Part shown: in pieces, positions 45,901 through 56,213 of the stretch
Position numbering within the stretch: the stretch's first letter is position 1
Layout of the letters: every line of letters begins with the position of its first letter
Source of the DNA: Metarhizium brunneum
Taxonomy: Eukaryota > Ascomycota > Sordariomycetes > Hypocreales > Clavicipitaceae
Length of the DNA stretch: 64,000 nt
Assembly: GCF_013426205.1 (NCBI RefSeq)
Contig: NC_089425.1
Coordinates: forward strand, 2,604,001 to 2,668,000
Direction: 5' to 3'
Made by a program: the position numbers and the translations under genes
Notes under the pieces: model-generated
What the model was told of the DNA's origin: nothing
Database searches by the model: none
The model's input: the letters and a program-made list of their open reading frames with translations, nothing else

Positions 45901-48900
45901 CCAGTTGACGTTCTCTTGAATCCTGTCTCTTTGATGAGCAGGGCCGTGACTCTGACCCTGCCTGTCAGTCAGCAAACGTTTCCACTGTGGCTCCATTGGC
46001 AGGGCCCCCTTATTTTACGGAACGCAATGACTACACCACGTGTCGAGGTTGTTCCTTCGCTCTCGTCTCGGTTGGTTCGGCTTCTAGACTTGTGGCGTTG
46101 CTAGTGCAACTTGCTGAACACAGGGGCGTACAGGGGCAGCTGTTACAGCCCTGTCGCGTTCCATTATGCTGTTTTAGCTGTCAACTGCCAATAGTGAACA
46201 GCATGGGCTGCAGAGCACATATAATGTGATAATTTGGCTCCGAAACGAAGACTGCATTCATACAAGCAGACATGCATCCAAGTCTCAGCGAGATAATCAT
46301 GGCAGTCTAGGTTGCCGATCCCGAGTTGACATCTAGGACCGTGCTCATCAATGGGCCAATTGACATTTTGCGATCGGCAACACGGTAGAGGAACAGCCTG
46401 ACCAGTCAAGCATCAACACCACACAGTGACTGACTGGGTTCTTCTGTGACGCCAGGAGCTACCCCTGTTTGTCTTTTACATAATACAATCCGGATGTGCA
46501 AGTTGCAACATCGAAGCATGAGACAGGTGCTAGCCAACTCACTAGCTTGTAACCAAGAGGTCTCTGCATACAGTACCACACGGAAAATGCTAGGCGTGCT
46601 GCACTATGGGAGCTCGCGGGCTCGCTCAGCCTTACCTGTCTCTGGCTCTGATCATTTGACAGAACCGATCCCTTTACTGCCATGCCATTCGCCAGCCAGA
46701 GACTGTTAGGACGAAACGAAAGAAGAAGAGCAATATCTCCTAATGGCTAGCATTTGACCATCTCGCTCGGCTGGCCTGTCCCAAGTAACTGCCATGCACG
46801 CGCTGAGTCCCTTAAGGCAGGGCATCAAGACATATATCAATATATCAATGGGCTGTCAGATATCAACTGCCACCCAACGGGGAGACATGTCCGATTTGCC
46901 GGCTAAATTCGCGCCTGTCAGACAGCAGGCGGCTGGTAAACTAGCATGATGAAATATTGGATGGATTTGACTTTTGGCATGAAACCGACATGTCTTGGTA
47001 TTTGAATTCCTTGAACAGAATGCACCGGTCTTCACTCATTGGCATCCTATCGAGATAAACTAAACGCTGTTTCATCTTATGGATGCAGGGTGACTACACC
47101 AATGCTCAATCTAGAAAATTATGCGCGTCGAATGTGCAGCAATGTTTATTCCATGGCCTAAACTGTTGGGGCTGGTAAATGTGTGGCGAGCCTGTCTTGG
47201 TAGGGGTGCTGGCTGTCCTTAGAGAAGATTTATTCTGACTGGAGCCGGACGATCTTGGAGTCGTCCAAGTGTCCTTTATTATCAATACAGCAGTATTGCT
47301 GTGGCATGAGCAGCCGGCACTTCTTCCATCGAAAGGTGGATACAACAGAAAACGCGCCGCCCGTGTCATAGCTACTATGGCTTGGATGATCCTCAGGTGT
47401 GTCATGATTTTTCTGCTCCCTCTGCCTAAAAACGATACTGATAGCAAACTTACCTCCGAACTACTACACATGAAACAAACAAACCCCGATACTTTTGGCT
47501 GTGTGCATTGCCGACGGGCGGAGCTGAGGTTGAGTCTCGTGCCGCGGCAATCCTCCTCAAGCAAATGCATTTATATCTCCATTATCGACGTCTCGAAAAT
47601 GATGCACATAACGTTTTGGCAAAAGTGCGCACGGGGAGCTGGCCAGGCTCAAATAGAATTGGCGGAGACACAAACATTGGCTCACCTTCAACGGGTTGAT
47701 CACTCCGGCTGCAACGCGCTCGGACTCCAAATGTTACCAGAGGCAGTCCCCAACTCCTCGACTCATGCATGATCTAACTGGCTCGTCACTTTTCGAAGTA
47801 CTGTATGTGTTACACAATATACTTGCGGGGAAACTCAACCCACCATCTCAATGGGAAATCTACTGGCCACTAAGCGAGTCTTATATGCGTATCTTGGATG
47901 CTTGCTTTTTGAAAGCAAACATATGCGATAGCCAAGGTTTCTGGACAGCTCAGACGGCGCTAAGGAAAAGCCCATAGATGTTAGCCCCCGGAAAGTCAAG
48001 AGCCAAATGCATGGCGCTTTTTACGCCGGATAAATAATCGGTCGTAAGAGATGACCAAATACCGGGAGAATAGCCTCGGGCCCGGGAGACCACTGCCCTT
48101 GGCTCCTTAAATGTACAGTCATGCTAACCAACTCTCCGAAATATGTAACAGTGACGAGTCAAGTCTGTTTTGCCTCCATGACAGATGAGATTGTTGAGCA
48201 AAGTGGAGATCTGAAGTCGATGATGTCGGCACCTGGTAGGCGTCTCCTCTTTTCAACATTGCCACTTCATAGTAAGGGTGACTAACTCGTCTACCAAAGT
48301 GATAGCCATGGGAATGGCCTGCGTTTTGGTGAGGTCAAATTTTCGTCTGAAGAGTCGGGCCACCTGGTCCCTGTGACTTGCATGCATACGCCTGTATGCT
48401 CAAGCTCCCTTCGCAGCGCAAGGACAGCGTGGAGAGAGAGAGGTCCGAGCGGTAGTCTCGAGTGAAGAAGTATTTTCGGAGTACCAGGCATGGTTCCAAT
48501 GCTGAAACATTGTTTCCAGCTACACACTTCTCGAGCCTATCTATCTGTCACTACTCCGTACTCTTACAGTTATGGTATGCCCAGAGGCTTTGTCCTGCCT
48601 CTGACACACCAGGCTGGGCGTCATGTTTCGAGTCTTGGTGCTGCCAGTGGCGAAAACTGACGGGACGGACAAAAGGAAAAGATGCACCAGTTGCAAGCAC
48701 ACAAGCACGGGCGTGAAAGGAAGTTGCGTCGCGCCCTGGCTTCTTGTCGCCAAAGCAAAACGCATCTCCGCATTGCAATAGTACTCTTCCGCCCTTGCCA
48801 GAGTGCTTGTGTCTGTGGTTAGTGGGGCATCAGCAGAGGACATCGGGAGTTCATCTAACGGGCACGGCCTGAGTGATGGTGGCTGTGGATAAGACCCCGG

Positions 48901-51900
48901 CGGCCAGAGCAAGGGGACTCGGGGAGCAGAGAATGACGGCGATAGCCCATGTTGCCATGTCGGCCCTGTTCTTGTGCGATTCAACCCTGGTCTTGTGCCC
49001 TTGCGCCAAAGTCAAAGACGATCCCGTCTGCCGCCTTGTACCAAACTCGTGAGTTGAGAAAAAGACCGTCGATTGTGGCCGGCCTTCGGGTCGGTAGGTG
49101 GGGCCGACTTGGACAGAAAAGCACTACTCCGCACTACAGGAAGAAAAAAGCAAACAAGGAGGGGAAACGAAATGAGGAAAGACCCCAGGCGAGCCTCAAG
49201 AGGCAGTTGAATCATGAAAAATATGATATGCGAGTGATGGATTAAGTTTCGGGGCATTGCGGACCGTTGGAGAGAGATAAACCTCGTGCGACAAGACCTT
49301 GCTTGCCTGTTCTGCGTACCGTCACCACGGCGAGTTGGACGTTGTCTTGGGATGTGTTTCACTGATTTCATGCCTCTGCTGTTTCGAGATCATCTTGCGA
49401 CGGCCAGAGATTACAACACCGTTACGGCGATATGCCAGCATCGGAGACATCCTATCAAACTCATACACCATTTGGGTAACCCGACGAGTCTTTGTTGCAC
49501 AACATTCCTCGCCACATGATGGTGCGATGGGCACGGACGACCAAGCCTGCCAAAAGCGGTGCAAAAATGTCGTGGAACCCATATCGACTTGTCTTGTGCT
49601 AATAATACGGCTCCATCCACTCGAATACATCGTGGGAACCTCCTAGCACAATCTGGATGTTTTGCAACTGTGTACGTACTCCATTCAGAGCGCCGAGGAA
49701 GCTTCAGCCGTCTTCACCCTGCCCTCGAAACAGATGGCCTTTGTTCGTGCTCTTTCAAACCACCTCGTTTGACCTAACAATACACTAGACCACGAGGAAC
49801 AATGACTTCCGGCCCTGCCCGCGTCCGTGTCCGTTGCTTCCGATCCGTCGAACGGACCACAACTTGTAAACAAAAGTCCTCTGATCACGATGCCGTTTGG
49901 TGGCTCCCTAATTGCGGATGCACCGCCTACAAGTCCAAACTGGTACTATTTGCCACGCGGCCAAAACGTTGCAACGGGTCCATCAATATGGCGGCGCCGT
50001 ATGCCAACGATTAGGCCGAGTTCTGCTCGCGAAGTAAGCTTTTTCGTTAAGTGGACTTTGGTGCCTAGTTTAATGAGGCTTTCGAACATGTTCATGAAAT
50101 GATCGATCGACTGACAGCAAAGCCTGAAACAGCCGCCCGGAGCCTTTTTAGGGCTTCAGTCGACCCCTACCAAGATTTCCCAGCTTTTTACCGTCTGATG
50201 AACCAGCGATGATATCATTGACACATGCTAAAGCCTGCAATCACTGACGGGGGAAGTCCGATCGAGATTGACTTGACTGCCGAGCCGGAAATAGCACCAA
50301 ATCCGCTGGCGACAATCTAAGAAAAGAGATGGCTCACCGTCATTATCTAGTCGGAATGTAACACTCGTCGTTCGATTCCCCTGGGGTCCGTGAGGCACCG
50401 CCCATCATCATATGTATGCTTGGCCTTGCCATTTCTGCCTTCGGGCGTGGATAAGAGATTGAAGTTCATTATTGGCTTCGCTTTACGCTCGCACGAGCCG
50501 CATCTAGCACCAAAGACATCGACAGCTGAAGCCTTGCTCGAATTTAAAGCCCCTGAATAGTCTCCCTCTTGAAGCCACGTTTTGTGGAGGTGAACCACAT
50601 CGACGGAAAACCCATGGATGCTCTTCCCAGTGGCGCGGTGCAAGACCCGTGACACGTGGGGTTGAAAGTTTATTTGCGAGGCTTGGGAGCAAATTGAGCT
50701 GCCAACTCTCAGTTTGACTACGTATTTGGAAAGAGAATCGAGATTGTGGCCCCCATTTATTACCTACTTGAGTCTGAACTCTCACTAGGCGAACAGCCGT
50801 ACAAGGATCTGCAGCCTAGAAATGGCAAGCCCGGAGATTACCTTGACTAAAATAACTGATCCGGCAAACTCAAAACCAGCCCTCCTTTCTAGATGACTGG
50901 AACAACTCAATATGATTAAAGGAAAACCTCGGTAGTTTGTGAGCCCCAACCCTTGGTAGAATCCAACGAGCGCTGGTGTAGGGTAAGATTGATTGCTGTT
51001 AAAGCACGCCAAAGTGTCGACGTATACTTCTGGGGCCCGAGAGGAAGAGGCCAGATTAAAAAAGAGAGTTTTTGATGTTTTGAGAATGGGAATGGTCTTG
51101 GCTGCCGACATTGCGTGTTTCTGGCACTCAACGTTGTCCTCCCAAGCATCAAGTTGTTCAAGGATGCCACATGCATTGACTCAAATGCTTCTGTCCCGCC
51201 GGCGAAGAGAATACCTTGGACCTGTTTATTAAAGAATGCACTGTGCAATATATGGAGCAATAAGGAAGGATAGTCACAAATGATAAATGAACTTGTCCTT
51301 GCTTAGGACTTCAAGACCCCGTTAGACTAATGATCAACTCTTTACGCCGACATCTGGGAAGTCGGTCAACAGGAAAACAGACACTCTCGATAGACTATAC
51401 ATTCATTTTAGTCATGAACACACATGTGTAAGGTCCTCCATGAAAGCTATTCGATGTAACTACTAGAGGGGATATTGATGTCACTTACAGAAAGCAGCCA
51501 GACTCAAAATAGTTGTCCGTCTCATTGAGACTAGGAATTGCCACGGAGGAACATCAAGCGACACTTGTATATCGCGACCTGTGGAGTTATTGGCAAGTGC
51601 GTTCCAGGTCCCAAATTTATTTTCCTTGTTTTTCTTCCCGTCTGCACGTCCAGGTCTTTTGCATAGCGAGCAAATGATCTTTGCTGATGTTGGCAACTCC
51701 TCCATCGACTTGGTCTCCGAGCTCCCCCAATACACGAGTTTGAGAGGCTACCGCGTAGAAACATGTAGATGGGCAGGAGGCGAGCTACTTGGAGGACGCT
51801 TCGGAGGTTGATTCATGTTACACGAATTCGACCGCGGCTCTACCGGCCTGCAGCAATCGCGACAAGACATGGTATCGCGGTCAGGGTTGGCATAAGCAAC

Positions 51901-54023
51901 ATCGCTCCCGGCATGACGCCGGCTTTTCCATGTCCTGTCTAGTGAAGCTGAACCAAGCTTGTGTGTGGTGATCTTCTTTGACGACATTATCGTTGCAGCA
52001 GCCGATTTTGGAGCCGCAACTTCACTCGTAGCTAATAGCTCTTCAACACGGCATGCGATTTGAAAGATTTGATTGACTTGTGAGCTCTTTTTCTCGCTGA
52101 AGACAGCTATATATGGGCTTCTAATGGTGGTTCGTGTCGTTGTCCCTCTATTGAAGCCTGTATGAATCGAGCGGTGCCATGTCGGATGTAGGAAAATGGA
52201 GGGGACTTGCCATATTAGACTCAATTGTCTTTCAACTGAAGACTCGCGGAGAGTCTACTCTAGACGTTGCTATTCGTTTGGTCCCGTCGAGAGTTTGATA
52301 GCTTCTGAACCAACGATGCGCGGGTTAATGATACACTCTTCGTTTTGGACCGAGTTGACCACGAATCGTTTGTAAAATAATAATAGTGATGCATGAACTC
52401 GACAGAAACATCAAGCCAAAGTACTGTCATGTGTACTCTGTTGCCACACTTGCCATATTGCTGTTGGTTCAAGGCCGCCAACCATAATGGCAAAAGTGCT
52501 GCGGACAAACAGCAGAGAGCAGATGAATGCAAGGAGTGGCAAGCATACGGCTAGACCGAGTTGCACCACAGCTTCAAATGCGAAAAGAAGAGGCACTCGG
52601 CTGAAACGAAGAAGAACAACTTGGATGGCAGCAATTGGCTCTCGCTTCTGTCATTAACCCGAGCATTCGCCTACTATCTTTAGCATGAACCGTGGGCATC
52701 AGACGGGAGATGACCATCTCCACGGGAGATAGACACCGCCAGGCAAGGCACAGCAATCACAAATGGTCAAGTCAACTTGCCACAGATGGGCCAGCAGCGT
52801 GAGGCTCGCTTTCGCCGTGCTGCGTTCAAACCAGGTGCGGCTCATGGCAAACGCTGCTGTCCTCAAGCCTTCCCCCGAAGAGCCAATCATCAAGTTGATG
52901 GGCGCTCCGGATGAGGGACATCCGGAGAAAGCCTCTATTCTGACAAACGCCACTGCCGGCAGGACCGATTACCAGTGATGCAATTGCTTCCTTGCTCCCT
53001 GGCACCGTGGCTGTGAGAGCTGGAGACTACGAGAATGCTATCCTGCTCGAGCTTCTTTGTCTTGTTCGGCCTATTATTACAGCGACACAAGATGGCATGG
53101 AAGACAACCGACCAAGGCGAAACAAATTGTTGCTAAATTTACTACAACTGGCAGTTTTCGTCACGCGGCATCGGAGCAACTCTCGATACAGACGTTGCGA
53201 AAAGGCGGCATGAATTCATCCGTCTCGTAATTGAAGCCAAGTCGTAGCAAGGCAAATGTCCCCGAAAGAAGAGTCTTTGAGCCGAATTATACGCTCGTTT
53301 TTGTCTTGGCGGTGAATCTTGCCGAGTTCGCAGCAGATGAGGCTTGCGCGATATCATGTCGCTGGTCAGCGATGGCATAATCGGTGCTCAACGGCCCGGC
53401 ACCAGGCACAGCTTCTGCCCATGGACGAGGATTTAGATAGGGCCAAATAGGAAAAGGTATAGATGATGGAAAGAATACCGGCTTCATCGACCTCCAGTGT
53501 GCGCCAAGCCCACAGGTGTTGACGCCCTTGGGATGGCAACTAAAAGCGAACTCCCAACTCGTGGGAAGATTGGTCCAAACGGTTGTATGTACGCCATGTA
53601 CTGTGTCCAATTGAATGCAAGACAATAAAAGACGTCTCATTTTACTGGTTGGCATCAACGCCACCACGATGGCTTCGTGGTACAGCCTCGGAGGAGTGGT
53701 TGGGCCTTGACGCCACGAAACGGCACCCAGGAGCCAATATCTTTCATCAGAGGCTGACAGCCACTTTGTTACCAGAGGCTATTCTAGCAAGCGAGAGCCG
53801 GTAGTGGTGGGATTGAACAGCCTTGGTGATATGCCACCTCTGTATGGGAGATGGCTCTTCCATAGCTAGTATGTAGTTCCCCCAGATCGTCATTCCCGAG
53901 GGGCGCCCTATTGGGCCCTTTGGCTCGGGGGATGTACGGCCGACACCGTTTTTTGATATCGCAGAGCTTCAATTGCGATGGCTGTCGTGGGATGCAATGA
54001 GCTTCGACAAGGCGATTGTCGAC

Positions 54024-54030
54024 TATAAAT
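54024..54030 (+). promoter_or_regulatory. Probable TATA box of the repeat-peptide gene
   Basis: TATAAAT lies 178 bp before the ATG at 54202, followed by a CA-rich leader (about 54060-54130) typical of fungal 5' UTRs. It suggests a regulated, possibly strongly expressed gene. Confidence 0.5.
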
Positions 54031-54201
54031 GAAGGTCGATTCCCGGCGTCAAATGATCAACTCAACAGTCATCACAACAACACAAATACAACAAGTCTAA
54101 TCCCCTTCAATACACAATCATTCACATTACCCGCCTCGTCAACCCCTTGACTTTGGAACCAAAACACGAGTTTTACAACAACCGTTACAACACTATTCAA
54201 C

Positions 54202-54825
54202 ATGATGCTCAACTCCGCCATCGTCACCTTTGCTCTCAGCGTTGCTGTCAGCGCCCTCCCCCAGGCATACCCCAACAAGTGCGGCGACCAAGTTTGTCCT
54301 GCCGACAAGTCCAAATGCTGCGAAGTTATCGTCAACGGAGTTGCAGAGATTGGCTGCTTCGCCGAATGCCCACCAGTCCAGGCCCTCCAGCGCAGACAAA
54401 CATACCCCAACAAGTGTGGCGATCAGGTCTGCCCTGCCGACAAGTCCAAGTGCTGCGAAGTCATTGTCAACGGGGTAGCTGAAATCGGCTGCTTTGCCGA
54501 ATGCCCGCCCGTCCAAGCCCTCCAGCGCCGCCAGACATATCCAAACAAGTGCGGCGACCAAGTCTGCCCTGCCGACAAGTCCAAGTGCTGCGAAGTCATC
54601 GTCAACGGCGTCGCTGAGATCGGCTGCTTCGCCGAATGCCCGCCCGTCCAAGCCCTGCAGCGCCGCGACCAGCCCTCGACTACAACCGCCGCGTCGCCTT
54701 CGACTCCTACCTTTGGTCCCAAGTGCGGCGATTCCTTCTTCTGCCCCGTCGGCAAGGTCTGCTGCCCCAACGCTCTCTACCACTGCGCCGATCCCGACAA
54801 GGTCAGCCAGCAGTGCCCTCAGTAA
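54202..54825 (+). CDS. Secreted Cys-rich repeat precursor with dibasic (Kex2-type) sites
   Basis: Single exon, 207 aa. A signal peptide (MMLNSAIVTFALSVAVSA) is followed by three 45-residue units (residues 21-65, 66-110, 111-155). Each runs from YPNKCGDQVCPADKSKCC through a valine-rich strand to GCFAECPPVQALQRR. Each unit has six cysteines spaced C-x4-C-x6-CC-x11-C-x3-C and ends in RR, a site for the Golgi protease Kex2; cleavage would release three near-identical peptides of about 45 residues. A Thr/Ser/Pro linker then leads to a fourth, divergent six-cysteine module (KCGDSFFCPVGKVCCPN). The three units differ by only one residue. It has no GPI signal and no tyrosine-core motif of dikaritin precursors. 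The function is unknown; a secreted effector, surface or antimicrobial-type peptide is possible. It borders a gene desert. Confidence 0.88.
   Translation: MMLNSAIVTFALSVAVSALPQAYPNKCGDQVCPADKSKCCEVIVNGVAEIGCFAECPPVQALQRRQTYPNKCGDQVCPADKSKCCEVIVNGVAEIGCFAECPPVQALQRRQTYPNKCGDQVCPADKSKCCEVIVNGVAEIGCFAECPPVQALQRRDQPSTTTAASPSTPTFGPKCGDSFFCPVGKVCCPNALYHCADPDKVSQQCPQ
54262..54666 (+). repeat. Three 135-bp tandem coding repeats
   Basis: Units 54262-54396, 54397-54531 and 54532-54666. Units 1 and 2 differ in 20 of 45 codons, but only one change (second codon, Ala/Thr) alters the protein. Units 2 and 3 differ in 12 codons, all silent. Confidence 0.95.
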
Positions 54826-55460
54826 ATGGCGCTCGTGAGAAGACGCCTTTGAGAGACTGAGCATGAAGGTGTTGCAACATCTGCGGCGGCTGAGTGTTTG
54901 AGTAATTTTCCTTTGTTTGGCTTGCTGGCATTTAGAGTGCGAAAGACGTTGTTACAGCTATAGATTAGAGATTGCTTCCCTTGTTTCCCCTAGAGAACAT
55001 CTATATACTTTATAGAAGACTTTGTTAATAGATATGCTGTATTTCTTCACATGTCTTTGTTCGAATGTCTAATGCGTAGACCGCGCTATGTGACCGATTA
55101 ACAATGCCTAGCTGGGGGTAATGAGGAAAAGAAAAAGACGAAAAAAAGAGCAATTCAGGCAAAATGATGAAATTACTTGGATTGGCAATCTCGAAGAGCT
55201 GATAAACACCAGTTGACATCTCGTCGCAGGCCTTTCGAGCTCCGCGACCAACACGGAGCGGAAGCGGAGCGGGGACCAAGTGGGGCAAAAGCCGGCGCTA
55301 GGCTGGTTACGCATCCGGTTCCTCCCAGCCCTCGGAGTTTCCAAACTCCACGCCATGTATTTCATCATTTCATCGCGCGTCTCCCCTCACACTTGACCGT
55401 AAACTTCGCTCAGCTTCTGCCCCTCACGACGCCAGCAAACCTCAACATCGAGCAACTGCC
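54826..55460. other. Intergenic, repeat-peptide 3' end to FMP52 promoter
   Basis: 635 bp; an AT-rich 3' region to about 55160. No gene recognised. Confidence 0.4.
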
Positions 55461-56213
55461 ATGGCGACGGCCGCCGTGTTCGGGTCCACCGGCGCCGTGG
55501 GCTCTCAAATCCTCGCCACGCTCCTGGCCACAGACACATTCTCATCCATCAAGACCATTTCCCGACGAGCCCCCGGCGCGCAGTCGCCCAAGCTCCAGGC
55601 TCTCGAGGAGGCAGACACCTCCAAATGGGGCGGCGCGATGGCCTCGCTCTCCCCCAAGCCGGGCGTGGTCTTCAACGCCGTGGGCACCACGAGAGCCGCG
55701 GCGGGCGGCATCCAGAACCAGTGGAAGATTGACCACGACCTGTGCGTCGAGAACGCCAGAGCGGCCAAGGAGGCGGGCGTCAAGACGTACGTGTTCGTCT
55801 CGAGCGGCGGCACCAGGGGCTTCCCCTCGAGCTACCTGCCGTACTCGAAGATGAAGATTGGTGTCGAGGACGCCATCAGGGAGCTTGATTTTGAACATGC
55901 CGTTATCCTGAGGCCCGGGATGATTATCGGCAGAGAAACGTCCAAGGCGCCGGTGCTTGAGAGTATTGTCGGAAACCTGAATAAGCTGGGACAGTGGGCG
56001 CAGGACTGGATTGGTACGTGCTGGATATGCGAGTGCTTTGCCGTGTTTCCGGTGCTAACAGAGGCTTTTATTGTAGGTCAAGATCAGACCGTCATTGCGA
56101 GGGCGGCAGTTGCTGCGGCGGCGGCGGCAAATGATGGAAACGCACCGTCCAAGTATTGGGTTGTCGAACAGGCTGACATTGTTAGGCTGGGCCGAGACCA
56201 GTGGAAGCAATAG
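55461..56213 (+). CDS. FMP52: FMP52-type NAD(P)-binding protein (HTATIP2/TIP30-like short-chain dehydrogenase fold)
   Basis: Exons 55461-56013 and 56077-56213; 229 aa. The 63-bp intron (GTACGT donor, GCTAAC branch, TGTAG acceptor) has no stop in frame, so an unspliced message would simply gain 21 residues. The N-terminal Rossmann motif is GSTGAVGS (G8, G11, G14). Further on are VFNAVGTTRAAAGG, FVSSGGTRG and an SDR-like YSKMK (Tyr-x3-Lys) element, then ILRPGMIIG. Yeast Fmp52 is found at the mitochondrial outer membrane and the ER; animal HTATIP2 is an oxidoreductase-like regulator. The true substrate is unknown. Family length is about 230 residues, which supports the spliced form. Confidence 0.88.
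   Translation: MATAAVFGSTGAVGSQILATLLATDTFSSIKTISRRAPGAQSPKLQALEEADTSKWGGAMASLSPKPGVVFNAVGTTRAAAGGIQNQWKIDHDLCVENARAAKEAGVKTYVFVSSGGTRGFPSSYLPYSKMKIGVEDAIRELDFEHAVILRPGMIIGRETSKAPVLESIVGNLNKLGQWAQDWIGTCWICECFAVFPVLTEAFIVGQDQTVIARAAVAAAAAANDGNAPSKYWVVEQADIVRLGRDQWKQ

Larger units (their letters stand above)
41839..54201. other. 12.4-kb gene desert
   Basis: No frame on either strand combines an ATG, reasonable length, splice signals and protein-like composition. GC is moderate, so this is not an obvious AT-rich RIP-mutated block. I found no transposase or reverse-transcriptase strings and no long terminal or inverted repeats by eye. It contains two microsatellites, two TACGGAGTA copies (43338 and 48552), and one isolated intron-like signal pair on the plus strand (about 45760-45832). 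A minus-strand hydrophobic stretch near 52430-52590 could be a relic of a membrane-protein gene. Small secreted proteins or non-coding RNAs could be missed by eye. Confidence 0.5.

Noticed and set aside
50300..50400. tRNA gene, suggested by GTTCGATTCC near 50370
   Set aside because: The bases around it do not form a T stem, acceptor stem or A box, so the B-box match is chance.
41839..54201. RIP-mutated transposon block
   Set aside because: GC is not depressed and TpA-rich runs are not dominant by eye. No transposon protein fragments were recognised. It stays possible only for very old copies; a computed RIP index is needed.
54202..54825. Dikaritin/ustiloxin-type RiPP precursor
   Set aside because: Repeats and dibasic sites fit, but the units are 45 residues with six cysteines, there is no short Tyr-containing core, and no UstY-type (DUF3328), tyrosinase or methyltransferase gene is nearby.
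54193..54864. Long open frame antisense to the repeat-peptide gene
   Set aside because: It follows from the strong third-position codon bias and repeats of the sense gene. It has no plausible signal or family, while the sense frame has a signal peptide and conserved cysteines.
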